A DNA stretch of 33,995 bases from JBDGRJ01 sp042218115 (GTDB lineage Bacteria > Patescibacteriota > Patescibacteriia > Magasanikbacterales > UBA922). Below the pieces are notes generated by a model. It saw only the letters and a program-made list of their open reading frames with translations, did not search any database and was not told where the DNA came from. The stretch spans positions 1 to 33,995 of the forward strand of contig JBDGRJ010000007.1 in the NCBI GenBank assembly GCA_042218115.1. Direction: 5' to 3'. Positions 1 through 8,571 of this stretch are shown here, piece after piece (within the stretch, counting starts at the first letter, position 1; each line of letters begins with the position of its first letter). A program made the translations under genes and the position numbers.

Positions 1-2864
1 AACTCACTGTCAGTTTCATACTCTAAGGTTATTATATCATCTCGGGACAGACCCTTCTGCTTTCTGATTCGGTTTATATTCCGCACCAACTCTCTGAATG
101 CACCTTCACGCTTCAGCTCTTCTGTAATCTCGGTATTTAGTGCTATAGTATAGTCATCTTCTTCTTTTTGCGTCCATTGATCTCCATCCACTGGTACTTC
201 TCTTATCTCATGTACATTCAGCTCATCAGCTAGCACTTCTTTCATTTGCTCGTTTAGTTCTACATCTATAGCAGCAGCTGATAGAGCTTGGCGCACTTTT
301 ATTTCCTCTTGCTGTCTTAGGGCTTGTCCCAGCTCGGATAGTCTCCTGGTCTTTTTAGTTTGTTCCATTATTTCTTCGTCTATTAAATTCTCATCATACT
401 CCGGCCAGTCTTGTAAGTGCACACTATCCGTATCTTGTTTTACTTTTTGATAAATACTCTCGGTAATAAACGGCATAAAGGGGGCGGCCACCTTGAGGAG
501 TCGATCAAACACGTGATGAAGTACTTTCATAGCTTCAAGTTTTTCTTGTCGGTCGCTAGATTTAAAACGTGATCTGGATCTGCGTACATACCACTGGGAT
601 AGATCCAAGATAAAGTCTTGGATTGGCCGAGCCGCTTTATCCAAGTGATAATTATCCATATTTTCAGTTACTTCTTTTGTCAGCTGATTCAGCTTAGCTA
701 TGATCCAACGGTCCAGGATATGCCTTCCTTTTATATCTTTTTGTGGATTAGAAGACAGCACTGCACTCAGATCAACCTCATCTTCAAACATCGAGTAAAA
801 ATTATGGATATTGTAGAGCATATTTACCGTCTTATTGAAGGTGTCCTCCACTCCACTCTTGGAAAACTTTAGCGGCTCCTCTTTTACTATCGGAGAGGTC
901 ATCAGATAATATCTGAGTGCATCAGCACCATACTCCTCTACCACTTCCATCGGATCGGGAAAATTGCCTTTTGATTTACTCATCTTCTCTCCATCTTCAG
1001 CCAGCACCATGCCATTTACTATTACATTGCTGAAAGCGGGTTGAGGCTCCTCTGTAGGCACAGCCGGGCTCTCTTCACCCTCTTGTAGCGTCAGAAAGGT
1101 AGCCAAAACATGCAAAGTGTAGAACCAGCCCCGAGTCTGGTCTTGTCCTTCCGCGATAAACTTGGCCGGAAAGCCACGCTCAAACTTTTCTTTGTTTTCA
1201 AACGGGTAGTGCTGCTGGGCATACGGCATTGAACCCGATTCAAACCAACAGTCAAAAACCTGGGGTATTCTGGTGTAAGTTTTGCCTTCATATTCTATCT
1301 CGATATTATCTACTACATGGGGGTGTAGATCTTCAATCTCCTCTTCTCCGCTAAGCTCTTTTAGCTCATCCGTCGACCCTATACACAACAAATCACCGTC
1401 TTCGCTCTGCCATAGTGGTATCGGTGCCCCCCAGTATCGGTCCCTCGATACTGCCCAATCGCGAGCACCTTCCAGCCAATTACCGAAACGGCCGTCTTTA
1501 ATATGCTCCGGAACCCAGTTTATCTTTTGGTTATTCTCGAGCATCTCTTCTTTGATCTCCTCTACCGAGATAAACCAGCTTTTGGTAGCATAGTTAAGCA
1601 GTGGTGTGTCACAGCGCCAACAATGAGGGTAGCGGTGTTTTACTTTCTCCTTTTCAAACAACTTTGAGCCGTTATGGTAGAGCCATTTTATCATTTGAAT
1701 GTCAGCTTTTTGGTGGGGTTCGCCGGGATGATCTTCAGGGTGTCCTTGCGCTGTCTTTACCGCTTGGCCGAAGAAATCTTCTACCTCCTCTGTAAATTTA
1801 CCGTCTCTGGTGACATGCTGAACAAAAGGCACATCATCTAATTCCTGATAGACTTCATAGTCCTCCTCCCCGAAAGCAGGGGCGATATGTACTATCCCGG
1901 TACCCTCATCTATATCCACAAAATCACCTGCTACCACCTCAAAAGCTCTGTTATTATCTCTTAAGTCTTCAAAATAAGGAAATGGAGGTTCATAGCTAAG
2001 CCCTACCAGCTTACCTCCGGGAACTTGTCTAACCAGCTCCGAATCTTTGTCTTCAAATACATCCAACATCCGCTCTTTGGCAGTGAGATAATACTCACCC
2101 TCAAATTCAACTAAGCTATACTCCAGCTCTTCATTAACAGCTAATAACACATTGCCCGGAAGCGTCCAGGGAGTAGTAGTCCATGCCAGCATATGAATCG
2201 GTTGCTCAATATCTTCAAGCTCATCAGGTAGAGATGAGTTTTGACTTAGGGTGAATTTAGCGGTTACGGAGAGATCTTTTACTTGCTGGTATCCCATAGA
2301 AACCTCACCTTGAGCCAGAGGGGTCTCACATCTCGGGCAGATATGCATCGGTTTGCGCCCTTCATATACATAACCACGATCAAACAGCTGTTTAAAGACC
2401 CACCATACTGATTCCATATAGTCTTTATCCATAGTTTTGTAGTCATTCTCCATATCCACCCACCTACCCAGACGCGGAATAATACTCTCCCACTCATCAG
2501 CATATTTCATAACCGACTCTTTTGCTTTTTCGTTAAACTTATCCACTCCGTACTCTTCAATCTCTTTTTTATTTTTCAAATCAAGCTCTTCTTCGATCAT
2601 ATTCTCAATCGGCAGACCATGACAGTCCCACCCCCATCTTCTCTCCACCTTATAGCCTTTCATGGTCCAGTACCTAGGAACTACATCTTTTAGGGTGCTG
2701 GCAACTATATGGCCGTAATGGGGTAAACCGGTAGCAAAAGGGGGGCCGTCATAAAATACATACGGCTTATCGTCCGGTCTCTGCTGGACTGATCTTTCGA
2801 AACAATTATTTTCCTCCCAGTATTTTAAAATTTTCTTCTCTTCTTCATCGGGATTATATGACAT
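1..2864 (-). CDS. ileS: Isoleucyl-tRNA synthetase, C-terminus cut by window edge
   Basis: Charges tRNA-Ile with isoleucine in the cytoplasm (class I synthetase). The ATG at 2864 opens a frame beginning MSYNPDEEEKKILKYWEE, followed by PPFATGLPHYGHI, which holds the HIGH-type ATP motif (HYGH at about 2709-2720). The KMSKS loop reads KMSKSKGNFPDP (about 955-986). A CPRCETP zinc-type knuckle lies near 2320-2345. About 954 codons are present; full enzymes of this long type run somewhat over 1000 residues, so only the C-terminal end is missing. The GLPHYGHI form is typical of the long 'type 2' IleS found in archaea, eukaryotes and some bacteria. No Shine-Dalgarno is seen before the start. A T-box-like leader lies upstream. 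Identification is firm; the subtype is an inference. Confidence 0.97.
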   Translation of the reverse strand, partial: MSYNPDEEEKKILKYWEENNCFERSVQQRPDDKPYVFYDGPPFATGLPHYGHIVASTLKDVVPRYWTMKGYKVERRWGWDCHGLPIENMIEEELDLKNKKEIEEYGVDKFNEKAKESVMKYADEWESIIPRLGRWVDMENDYKTMDKDYMESVWWVFKQLFDRGYVYEGRKPMHICPRCETPLAQGEVSMGYQQVKDLSVTAKFTLSQNSSLPDELEDIEQPIHMLAWTTTPWTLPGNVLLAVNEELEYSLVEFEGEYYLTAKERMLDVFEDKDSELVRQVPGGKLVGLSYEPPFPYFEDLRDNNRAFEVVAGDFVDIDEGTGIVHIAPAFGEEDYEVYQELDDVPFVQHVTRDGKFTEEVEDFFGQAVKTAQGHPEDHPGEPHQKADIQMIKWLYHNGSKLFEKEKVKHRYPHCWRCDTPLLNYATKSWFISVEEIKEEMLENNQKINWVPEHIKDGRFGNWLEGARDWAVSRDRYWGAPIPLWQSEDGDLLCIGSTDELKELSGEEEIEDLHPHVVDNIEIEYEGKTYTRIPQVFDCWFESGSMPYAQQHYPFENKEKFERGFPAKFIAEGQDQTRGWFYTLHVLATFLTLQEGEESPAVPTEEPQPAFSNVIVNGMVLAEDGEKMSKSKGNFPDPMEVVEEYGADALRYYLMTSPIVKEEPLKFSKSGVEDTFNKTVNMLYNIHNFYSMFEDEVDLSAVLSSNPQKDIKGRHILDRWIIAKLNQLTKEVTENMDNYHLDKAARPIQDFILDLSQWYVRRSRSRFKSSDRQEKLEAMKVLHHVFDRLLKVAAPFMPFITESIYQKVKQDTDSVHLQDWPEYDENLIDEEIMEQTKKTRRLSELGQALRQQEEIKVRQALSAAAIDVELNEQMKEVLADELNVHEIREVPVDGDQWTQKEEDDYTIALNTEITEELKREGAFRELVRNINRIRKQKGLSRDDIITLEYETDSE

Positions 2865-2960
2865 ATTTTTTATTTATGAATCTGTTTCTGTACTATCAAT
2901 TAGCATTCTCCAGCTTAGATCACAAAAGGTCGAAGTACAATAACAGACTCATAAAATACG

Positions 2961-3110
2961 AAAAGCCACCGCGTGAGAGCCCGACAGGCGGTACCATCTC
3001 ACGTAGTGGCTTTTACTTAATTTTGGTGTTTACGGAACCACCGGAAGAGTCTACTTTTAGTTTCTTTCTTCAGCTCCCCGTCGATTGCGGGTCGAACGCT
3101 TTGTAGTTGT
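2961..3110 (-). promoter_or_regulatory. T-box-like leader of ileS
   Basis: Read on the minus strand, 2961-3014 folds into a long hairpin. Its stem CGTGAGA/TCTCACG (2972-2978 with 2997-3003) is interrupted on the 5' side by the 7-nt bulge TGGTACC (2990-2996), and a GCC/GGC helix with a 5-nt loop closes it. This is the geometry of a T-box antiterminator: TGGT can pair with the ACCA end of uncharged tRNA-Ile. An alternative pairing ACCGC/GCGGT followed by GGCTTTT could act as terminator. Further 5', hairpin CCCG/CGGG (3077-3091) presents ATC, an Ile codon, in its loop. Stem I is much shorter than in the Firmicutes type. The antiterminator domain is well supported; the specifier assignment is tentative. 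Confidence 0.72.
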
Positions 3111-3117
3111 TGACTAT

Positions 3118-3145
3118 AGTTTAGCAAAATTATAGGGTTTGTCAA
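3118..3145 (-). promoter_or_regulatory. Probable promoter of the ileS leader
   Basis: Minus-strand -35 TTGACA (3140-3145), 16-nt spacer, then TAAACT (3118-3123). A better -10 hexamer TATAAT (3129-3134) is also present but sits only 5 nt from this -35, so the exact -10 is uncertain. Transcription would begin just before the T-box stem. Confidence 0.5.
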
Positions 3146-3183
3146 AAAATATTGGCTCTATAATATTTAAAGTGAACTCTAAA

Positions 3184-3211
3184 CCAAAAAACACCAGCTG
3201 ACTGCTGATGT
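3184..3211 (-). terminator. Rho-independent terminator after the P-loop kinase gene
   Basis: On the minus strand ACATCAGC (3204-3211) pairs with GCTGGTGT (3191-3198) around a 5-nt loop and is followed directly by a T run (3184-3190). A second hairpin without a T tract, GCAGAGC/GCTCTGC, lies just upstream at 3222-3241. It separates the kinase transcript from the ileS leader. Confidence 0.7.
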
Positions 3212-3275
3212 TCTTTGGTGGGCAGAGCTAAGATGCTCTGCAGTTTACCTCCTAATTTTTTGACGTAGGTGCCCC

Positions 3276-3833
3276 TCACTCAAGAATGAACTTCTTTATC
3301 TTTTCGACGTTGGGATTAAATTCGCTTGTATTCAAAATCAAACTATCTGAAGGCAGCTTCAGTTCATCATACTGCCGGTACAATTTATAAAGAAAACCTT
3401 CATTTATTACCCTCCCTTCCTCGTCATAATCCTTACTGAGGCTATGACCGGGATTGTCATGAAACAAAACTGCGCCATCAACCAGGTGTAGGAACTGTTT
3501 GAGGTATTTTTCAGTCCCTCTTTTCTGATTTTTGGTTATTTTCCCTGCTTCATGCAGGGCTCGAGTAAACACCAACGAATCGTAAATCCCTCGATCTAGG
3601 AGTACAAAATCGAAATAACTCTTTTTATCAACCCTTTCAAGTAGCTCACTCAACATCGTATTAATGTTCCAGGTGTGGTACTCAAAAGAATCATTTTTAT
3701 CTAGACAGTTTACCTGCGCCGCTTCGTAGATCTCTCCCACTTCATAACCTTCTCTCTTGAGTTTTTTCTTGAGCTTGTCCCAAATTGTAGTTTTACCGTT
3801 CTTAGGCATGCCTAGAAATTCGATAACTTTCAT
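3276..3833 (-). CDS. Small P-loop kinase-like NTPase
   Basis: Protein of 185 residues starting MKVIEFLGMPKNGKTT. The Walker A loop GMPKNGKTT lies within the first 16 residues, and a DRG motif (LLDRGIYDSL) about residues 80-90 resembles the catalytic/LID region of thymidylate or deoxynucleoside kinases. The frame can be extended to a TTG at 3869, but the ATG at 3833 has AGAGG 7 nt upstream and places the P-loop normally, so it is preferred. It follows the PHP gene by about 58 nt and probably shares its transcript. The substrate cannot be told from sequence; a nucleotide or nucleoside kinase role is an inference. Confidence 0.7.
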   Translation of the reverse strand: MKVIEFLGMPKNGKTTIWDKLKKKLKREGYEVGEIYEAAQVNCLDKNDSFEYHTWNINTMLSELLERVDKKSYFDFVLLDRGIYDSLVFTRALHEAGKITKNQKRGTEKYLKQFLHLVDGAVLFHDNPGHSLSKDYDEEGRVINEGFLYKLYRQYDELKLPSDSLILNTSEFNPNVEKIKKFILE

Positions 3834-3891
3834 TTGGGGCCTCTTGTTGGAAGGAACGAGTCTGCCCAAAAAGGTAGACTTAAATTAGAAG

Positions 3892-4773
3892 TTAAGAAAA
3901 AAGATCTTTTTTGTCAAAAAAATCCAAACATTCGGGTGAACTAAAATCATGTAAATTCCAGTCCCCAATTTTACTATATTTTTTTCTAGAAGGACCATGA
4001 AAATCAGATCCCGCAGTTTTGACTAAATCATATCTTTCCGACAATTTAAATATCCTCCTTGTATCTCTTAAATTTTGATTACCATAAAAAACCTCTATTG
4101 CATCCAACCCGCAATCAACAAATTGCTCTAACGTAGTCTCTAAAATTTCGGGCTTATCTCTTGTATCAAATACAGGATGCGCCCAACTAGAGATACCACC
4201 AGATTGGTGTATTATTTTAATAGCTCTATCCAAGTTAGTACGATACCTCTCTTCATAGGCAGGTTTACCCTTTTTGAGATAATTATCAAAGACATCTTGA
4301 ACGCATTTAATATTCTCTTTTTCTAACTTCTTTTTATTACTTGGATTTTCTATAACCTTTTTAGCCAAAAAAGGACGTCCAATTGACCCATCCTTATTAG
4401 CAATTTTTTTAATATTTATATTCAAGTCAAATCCTAATTTTTTTAGATTAATAGCAATTTTTTTTATACGCTCTTTTCTGGATTTAACTTGCTTTTCCAT
4501 TTCTTTCTGAATAGCTTTATCTCTAAAATTAAATCCGTAACCCAGCAGGTGGTAGCTTCTATCTTGGAAGCCAACTGATATTTCTACTCCAGAAACTACC
4601 CTTAAACCCAAATCCGACCCGATTTTTTTAGCAGGCTTTATGTGGTCTATAGTATCATGATCAGTAACCGAAACTGTTTTTAGACCTTTTTCTTTACACC
4701 TTTTTAATAGCTTATCTAAGTCTAAATCGCCGTCGCTATAAGTTGAATGCATATGAAGGTCAAAATTTGGCAT
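3892..4773 (-). CDS. PHP-domain metal-dependent phosphoesterase
   Basis: Protein of 293 residues. The PHP metal-site motifs are all visible: HMHSTYSDG (residues 7-15), TDHDT (37-41), GVEIS (62-66), an internal WAHPV at about 200 and SDFHGPS near residue 260. This arrangement fits the TrpH/YciV-type family, which hydrolyses 3',5'-nucleotide bisphosphates or trims RNA 5' ends in characterised members. No polymerase domain is attached, so it is not the PHP domain of DnaE or PolX. First gene of a likely two-gene transcript with the P-loop kinase downstream. The family call is strong; the substrate is inferred. Confidence 0.85.
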   Translation of the reverse strand: MPNFDLHMHSTYSDGDLDLDKLLKRCKEKGLKTVSVTDHDTIDHIKPAKKIGSDLGLRVVSGVEISVGFQDRSYHLLGYGFNFRDKAIQKEMEKQVKSRKERIKKIAINLKKLGFDLNINIKKIANKDGSIGRPFLAKKVIENPSNKKKLEKENIKCVQDVFDNYLKKGKPAYEERYRTNLDRAIKIIHQSGGISSWAHPVFDTRDKPEILETTLEQFVDCGLDAIEVFYGNQNLRDTRRIFKLSERYDLVKTAGSDFHGPSRKKYSKIGDWNLHDFSSPECLDFFDKKDLFS

Positions 4774-4968
4774 ATAAAAAATTAAGTTAACCCAAGTATA
4801 GAAACAATATCTGTTTATTATTTTTATTACTCAAACCTCTAAAAGTTTACCTAAAGTATACCCCAAACAACCATCCACTAAAAGCGACCTATTAAAACTT
4901 ATTTACAATCTAGCCAAAGTTGTTTTTTAATCTAATTCAAATAAGCATAACAAAAAATTACACAACAC

Positions 4969-4997
4969 TTGCCTATCAACAAATTTCAATGTATACT
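4969..4997 (+). promoter_or_regulatory. Promoter of the rpiB-rpe operon
   Basis: TTGCCT (4969-4974), 17-nt spacer, TATACT (4992-4997). The predicted start of transcription is only about 15 nt from the rpiB ATG at 5020, and no Shine-Dalgarno lies between. The rest of the 4774-5019 gap shows no further gene. Confidence 0.65.
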
Positions 4998-5019
4998 ACA
5001 AATCAACTAATTATAACCA

Positions 5020-5466
5020 ATGGATAAAGTTTTTATCGGCTCGGATCACGCGGGTTTTGAGCTCAAACAAAAGCTAATTGACTATCTATCAAATAATAGC
5101 TATGAGTTTGAAGATGTAGGCCCGAAGGACTATGATGAAACTGATGATTACCCTGACTATGCTCTCCCTCTAGCCCAAAAAGTAGCTGCTGAAGATGCAA
5201 GAGGCATCTTGCTCTGTGGAAATGGGATCGGAGTTTGCATCGCTGCTAACAAAGTAGAAGGCGCCCGAGCCGGAACCGCAGCAAATGAGTGGATGGCAAA
5301 GACCATGCGAGAAGACGACAATACAAATATACTTTGCCTGCCGGCAAGAAATCTAAACGAGCAACAAGCTGTAGAGATAACTGAAACTTGGCTTAACACT
5401 GATTTTTCTGAAGCAAAAAGGCATAAAAGAAGACTGAATAAAATTCACAATTTTGAACAACAATAA
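5020..5466 (+). CDS. rpiB: Ribose-5-phosphate isomerase B
   Basis: Interconverts ribose 5-phosphate and ribulose 5-phosphate (non-oxidative pentose phosphate pathway, cytoplasm). Protein of 148 residues, the usual family length. GSDHAG at 7-12 and ILLCGNGIG at 63-71 with the catalytic cysteine C66 are in place. The pair usually reading HN before the NVLxLGxR strand is DD here (residues 99-100, REDDNTNILCLPAR), so a residue linked to ring opening in characterised enzymes appears changed. Followed 1 nt later by the epimerase ATG, making a tight rpiB-rpe pair for the same pathway. RpiB/LacAB membership is certain; the exact sugar could differ. Confidence 0.93.
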   Translation: MDKVFIGSDHAGFELKQKLIDYLSNNSYEFEDVGPKDYDETDDYPDYALPLAQKVAAEDARGILLCGNGIGVCIAANKVEGARAGTAANEWMAKTMREDDNTNILCLPARNLNEQQAVEITETWLNTDFSEAKRHKRRLNKIHNFEQQ

Positions 5467-5467
5467 C

Positions 5468-6121
5468 ATGTCAGTCCAGATAATCCCCTCTCTGCTGGTA
5501 GATTCCAGAGAGGAATTTTTACAACAGATCAGAGCTAGTCAAGAGTATATTGATATGATTCAGTTGGATATAGCTGATGGAAATTTTGTGCCCAATGAAA
5601 CTTGGGCTGATCCAAACGTTGTTAAAGAAAATGTGGATATAGATATCGAGCTGCATCTTATGGTCGAAGACCCGCTGAAAGAAATTGAACGGTGGGTCCC
5701 TGTACCTCAGGTAAAAAGGGTGCTGTTTCACTATGAGAGTGATGTGAATATTAAAGAAATGATAATAGAGCTACACAAACACAGCTGGCATGCGGGTCTC
5801 GTTTTGAACCCGGATACGGAGATAGAGGTGGTAGATGAGTTTGAAGATGACTTGGAAGATGTAATGTTTATGGGGGTAGAGCCGGGATTTCAAGGACAAG
5901 ATCTAATCCCGGAGGTATTGGATAAAATAGATGAGTTCACAGATAAATACCCGGAGTGTTTTACTCAAATAGATGGATCCGTAAACAAAAAAACTATTAA
6001 GGATATAGTAAATACAGGAGTAAATGCTGTCTGTCCGGGCAGCGCAATCTTTGGGAATAAGAAAAAACCAAAAGAGAATATAGAAGAAATGTACGACTTA
6101 ATACAGGAGCTTGAACAATAA
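5468..6121 (+). CDS. rpe: Ribulose-phosphate 3-epimerase-like protein
   Basis: Would interconvert ribulose 5-phosphate and xylulose 5-phosphate, the step next to RpiB. The ATG at 5468 lies one base after the rpiB stop and gives 217 residues beginning MSVQIIPSLL; an in-frame TTG at 5453 is less likely. (beta/alpha)8 landmarks are present: IIPSLL, DGNFVPN, ELHLMVEDP, VEPGFQGQ and IDGSVN. Of the four expected metal ligands (H, D, H, D), the first His is replaced: IQLDIADG instead of the usual HVDVMDG. The remaining D, H and D are present. Family call strong; efficiency or metal use may differ from typical Rpe. Confidence 0.88.
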   Translation: MSVQIIPSLLVDSREEFLQQIRASQEYIDMIQLDIADGNFVPNETWADPNVVKENVDIDIELHLMVEDPLKEIERWVPVPQVKRVLFHYESDVNIKEMIIELHKHSWHAGLVLNPDTEIEVVDEFEDDLEDVMFMGVEPGFQGQDLIPEVLDKIDEFTDKYPECFTQIDGSVNKKTIKDIVNTGVNAVCPGSAIFGNKKKPKENIEEMYDLIQELEQ

Positions 6122-6134
6122 TTTTTAGCTAGAT

Positions 6135-7088
6135 ATGAAAGACCTAATTATTATCGGAGCTGCAGCAGCAGGCTGTTCAGCTGCAGTATATGCCGCTAGA
6201 AGGCACTTAGATTTTAGTGTAATCTCAAAAGATATCGGTGGAGAAGTGGCACTGTCGGGAGAGATTGAAAACTGGCCGGGAACAATCCATACTACCGGTG
6301 ATAAGCTAGCGGATGAGTTTCATGAGCACGTAAAAGACTACGGGATAGAAATACAAGACGAACTGGAAGTTACAGATATACAACAAAAAAACAACAAGCA
6401 GATAGTAAAGATAAAGGACAAACAAGACAATATAAAAGACGTTCCGGCAAGAAGTGTGATAATAGCTACAGGTATTCATCCAAGAGAGCTAAATATACCC
6501 GGAGAAGATAAGCTAAGAGATAAGGGACTTACTTATTGTACGGTCTGTGACGGCCCATTATTTGAAGGCAAAAGAACGGTTACTATAGGAGCAGGAGATG
6601 CAGCGCTTGAATCTGCACTTATGCTTTCTGAGATAGCAAGTAAAGAATATTTGATAACAAAATACCCCAACAAAGAAAAAAGCAAGGAGGGCTTCCCAAA
6701 AGCAGAAGAAATTCTAATTAAAAAAGCAAAAAATAATGAAAATATAGAGATAATCTACGATGCTATGACCCAAGAAATACTGGGAAGTCAGATGGTGGAG
6801 GGGGTAAAATACGAGGTGCAAAGTTCGGGAAAGATCAAGACCCTGGAAGTGGATGGGGTAATGGTACATATCGGAATGAGCCCTAACTCCGATTTTATAG
6901 ACTGTGTAGATAAAAATGAGGCTGGAGAAATTAAAGTAAACAAACTTTGTGAAACCAGCTGCGAAGGTATATTTGCCGCAGGTGATGTCACCGACACCCC
7001 ATACAAGCAAATCTCAATAGCAGCAGGCCAAGGGACTACTGCAGCCCTCTCTGCAATTGATTATTTGAACAAGCTGAAACAAGGTTAA
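6135..7088 (+). CDS. trxB: Thioredoxin reductase-like flavoprotein
   Basis: Protein of 317 residues with the two-dinucleotide-fold layout of low-Mr thioredoxin reductase. FAD loop GAAAAG (8-13), redox pair CTVC (C135/C138) in CTVCDGP, second nucleotide loop IGAGDAALES (151-160), and the FAD C-terminal motif GIFAAGDVTD near residue 277. The HRRxxxRA signature that grips NADPH in classical TrxB is absent: the strand after the second fold reads YLITKYPNKEKSK. It may therefore use another electron donor. No thioredoxin gene is in the window. Begins 13 nt after rpe, probably the same operon. Confidence 0.85.
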   Translation: MKDLIIIGAAAAGCSAAVYAARRHLDFSVISKDIGGEVALSGEIENWPGTIHTTGDKLADEFHEHVKDYGIEIQDELEVTDIQQKNNKQIVKIKDKQDNIKDVPARSVIIATGIHPRELNIPGEDKLRDKGLTYCTVCDGPLFEGKRTVTIGAGDAALESALMLSEIASKEYLITKYPNKEKSKEGFPKAEEILIKKAKNNENIEIIYDAMTQEILGSQMVEGVKYEVQSSGKIKTLEVDGVMVHIGMSPNSDFIDCVDKNEAGEIKVNKLCETSCEGIFAAGDVTDTPYKQISIAAGQGTTAALSAIDYLNKLKQG

Positions 7089-7106
7089 TTAACTTAAACT
7101 TACAAT

Positions 7107-7427
7107 ATGTTATTAGAACAACTTCTGCCGCAGCTACCCCAAACAAATCTTGAGTGGTTTATAGTTCTTTCGGGAGCTGTAGGGTCTATAATGGTCATTT
7201 ATTCTCAGTTTCTCTCAGCCTTAAACCGAAGGGACCTGGTACGTGCTGTCGGATCATTTGCAGCTTTTGTTTATGCCTACTGGACCGGCGATTATATATT
7301 CATACTGTTAACATTGGGCTTTTTTATAGCCTCTACAGTCGAGTTTATAGAGATCTATCTCGGCTATCACCGAAGTGAAGAGACGCAAGTGAAAAAATAC
7401 AAAGAAGTCAACAAGAAGTTCAACTAA
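7107..7427 (+). CDS. Small three-helix membrane protein, unknown function
   Basis: Protein of 106 residues that I do not recognise. Three hydrophobic stretches are visible: about 17-38 (WFIVLSGAVGSIMVIYSQ), 46-61 and 63-86, ending in a charged tail rich in Lys and Glu. It has no signal peptide and no catalytic motif. The gene begins 18 nt after the trxB-like gene and ends about 75 nt before the sugar kinase, so it may belong to the same transcript. Reading frame and hydrophobic pattern support a real gene; function is unknown. Confidence 0.65.
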   Translation: MLLEQLLPQLPQTNLEWFIVLSGAVGSIMVIYSQFLSALNRRDLVRAVGSFAAFVYAYWTGDYIFILLTLGFFIASTVEFIEIYLGYHRSEETQVKKYKEVNKKFN

Positions 7428-7503
7428 GATTAATCTCACTGCGCTTATAAAAAACCCTAAAAAGTAAATTTAACGGATAATAAAAAAATAACCAAGTACA
7501 ATA

Positions 7504-8496
7504 ATGAACCAAGACTTTGATATAATCACGATCGGCGATAGTACAGTCGATACTTTTTTAATTATCAATGAAGCTTCACTAGAAGAAGACTTAGAGCACG
7601 ATGAAGTAAAACTCTGTTTTCAATACGGTGACAAGGTACCTATAGAAGACACTCATCAGGCCGTAGGAGGCAATGCAGCAAATGTAGCTATCGGACTTAA
7701 AAAACAAGGCTACTCTACTGCCATCATCACAGAAATAGGAGGGGACATAAACGGACATGTGATAAAAAAGAAACTCGAGAAGATAGGTGTAAATACTGAC
7801 TTTAGCAAGGTACTGGAAGAAAAAGACTCACGTTACAGCATGATACTACACTACAAAACCGACCGCACAATACTATCCAACTATGTTGACCGAGAATATA
7901 GCCTAGGCAATATACCATCCTGTGAGCTGATCTACTACACATCACTAGGACCAAATTTTGAAATTTTACAAGAAGAGCTAAACCAATATCTCAAGCAAAA
8001 CCCTGACACCAAGCTAGCATGTAACCCAGGCACTTATCAGATGAAAAAAGGTATGAAAACAATAAAAGAAATACTACCGAAAGTGAAATATCTGTTTGTC
8101 AACCGTGAAGAAGCGGAAAGGATAACAGGGCTAAACTCAACCGACTCAATAAAGGAAATAATTGAGGCATTAAAACAAATAGGAGTAGAAACATCTGTAA
8201 TCACAGCAGGCTCAGAAGGAGCATACATAAATCATCAAGACCAAATATTAAAAATGGAGCCATACCCCGAACAACCAAAGGGAAAGACCGGAGCCGGCGA
8301 TGCTATGGCAAGTGGGTTCTTGGGGGCAATCCTAGCAGGAAAATCAACCAAAACAGCACTAAAGTGGGGCACAGCTAATGCTACGGGAGCGGTTCAGCAT
8401 ATTGGAGCTCATGAAGGGGTACTGAATAAAGAAGAAATTCAAGATATGATAGAGGATTACCCCGATATTAAACCAGAAGTAGTAGCTGGAGCTTAG
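7504..8496 (+). CDS. PfkB-family carbohydrate kinase
   Basis: ATP-dependent kinase of the ribokinase/PfkB fold, 330 residues. The N-terminal substrate signature AVGGNAANVAIGLKKQG (about 53-69) and the C-terminal signature KTGAGDAMASGF, with the catalytic Asp in GAGD, are both present. Substrates of this family include ribose, fructose 6-phosphate, adenosine and other sugars. Its position after rpiB and rpe makes a pentose or hexose phosphate role plausible, but this is only context. No Shine-Dalgarno is seen before the ATG. TAG stop. Confidence 0.88.
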   Translation: MNQDFDIITIGDSTVDTFLIINEASLEEDLEHDEVKLCFQYGDKVPIEDTHQAVGGNAANVAIGLKKQGYSTAIITEIGGDINGHVIKKKLEKIGVNTDFSKVLEEKDSRYSMILHYKTDRTILSNYVDREYSLGNIPSCELIYYTSLGPNFEILQEELNQYLKQNPDTKLACNPGTYQMKKGMKTIKEILPKVKYLFVNREEAERITGLNSTDSIKEIIEALKQIGVETSVITAGSEGAYINHQDQILKMEPYPEQPKGKTGAGDAMASGFLGAILAGKSTKTALKWGTANATGAVQHIGAHEGVLNKEEIQDMIEDYPDIKPEVVAGA

Positions 8497-8571
8497 CTCT
8501 CACTGAATTTAGATGAGAGAGTAATATATCTACCTTGAAGGTAAACAAAATACTTTACTAAAAGACAAATC

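Noticed and set aside
1282..1795. Plus-strand open frames opposite ileS
   Set aside because: They lie antisense to a well-conserved gene, have low-complexity Ser-rich or unmatched translations and no promoter context.
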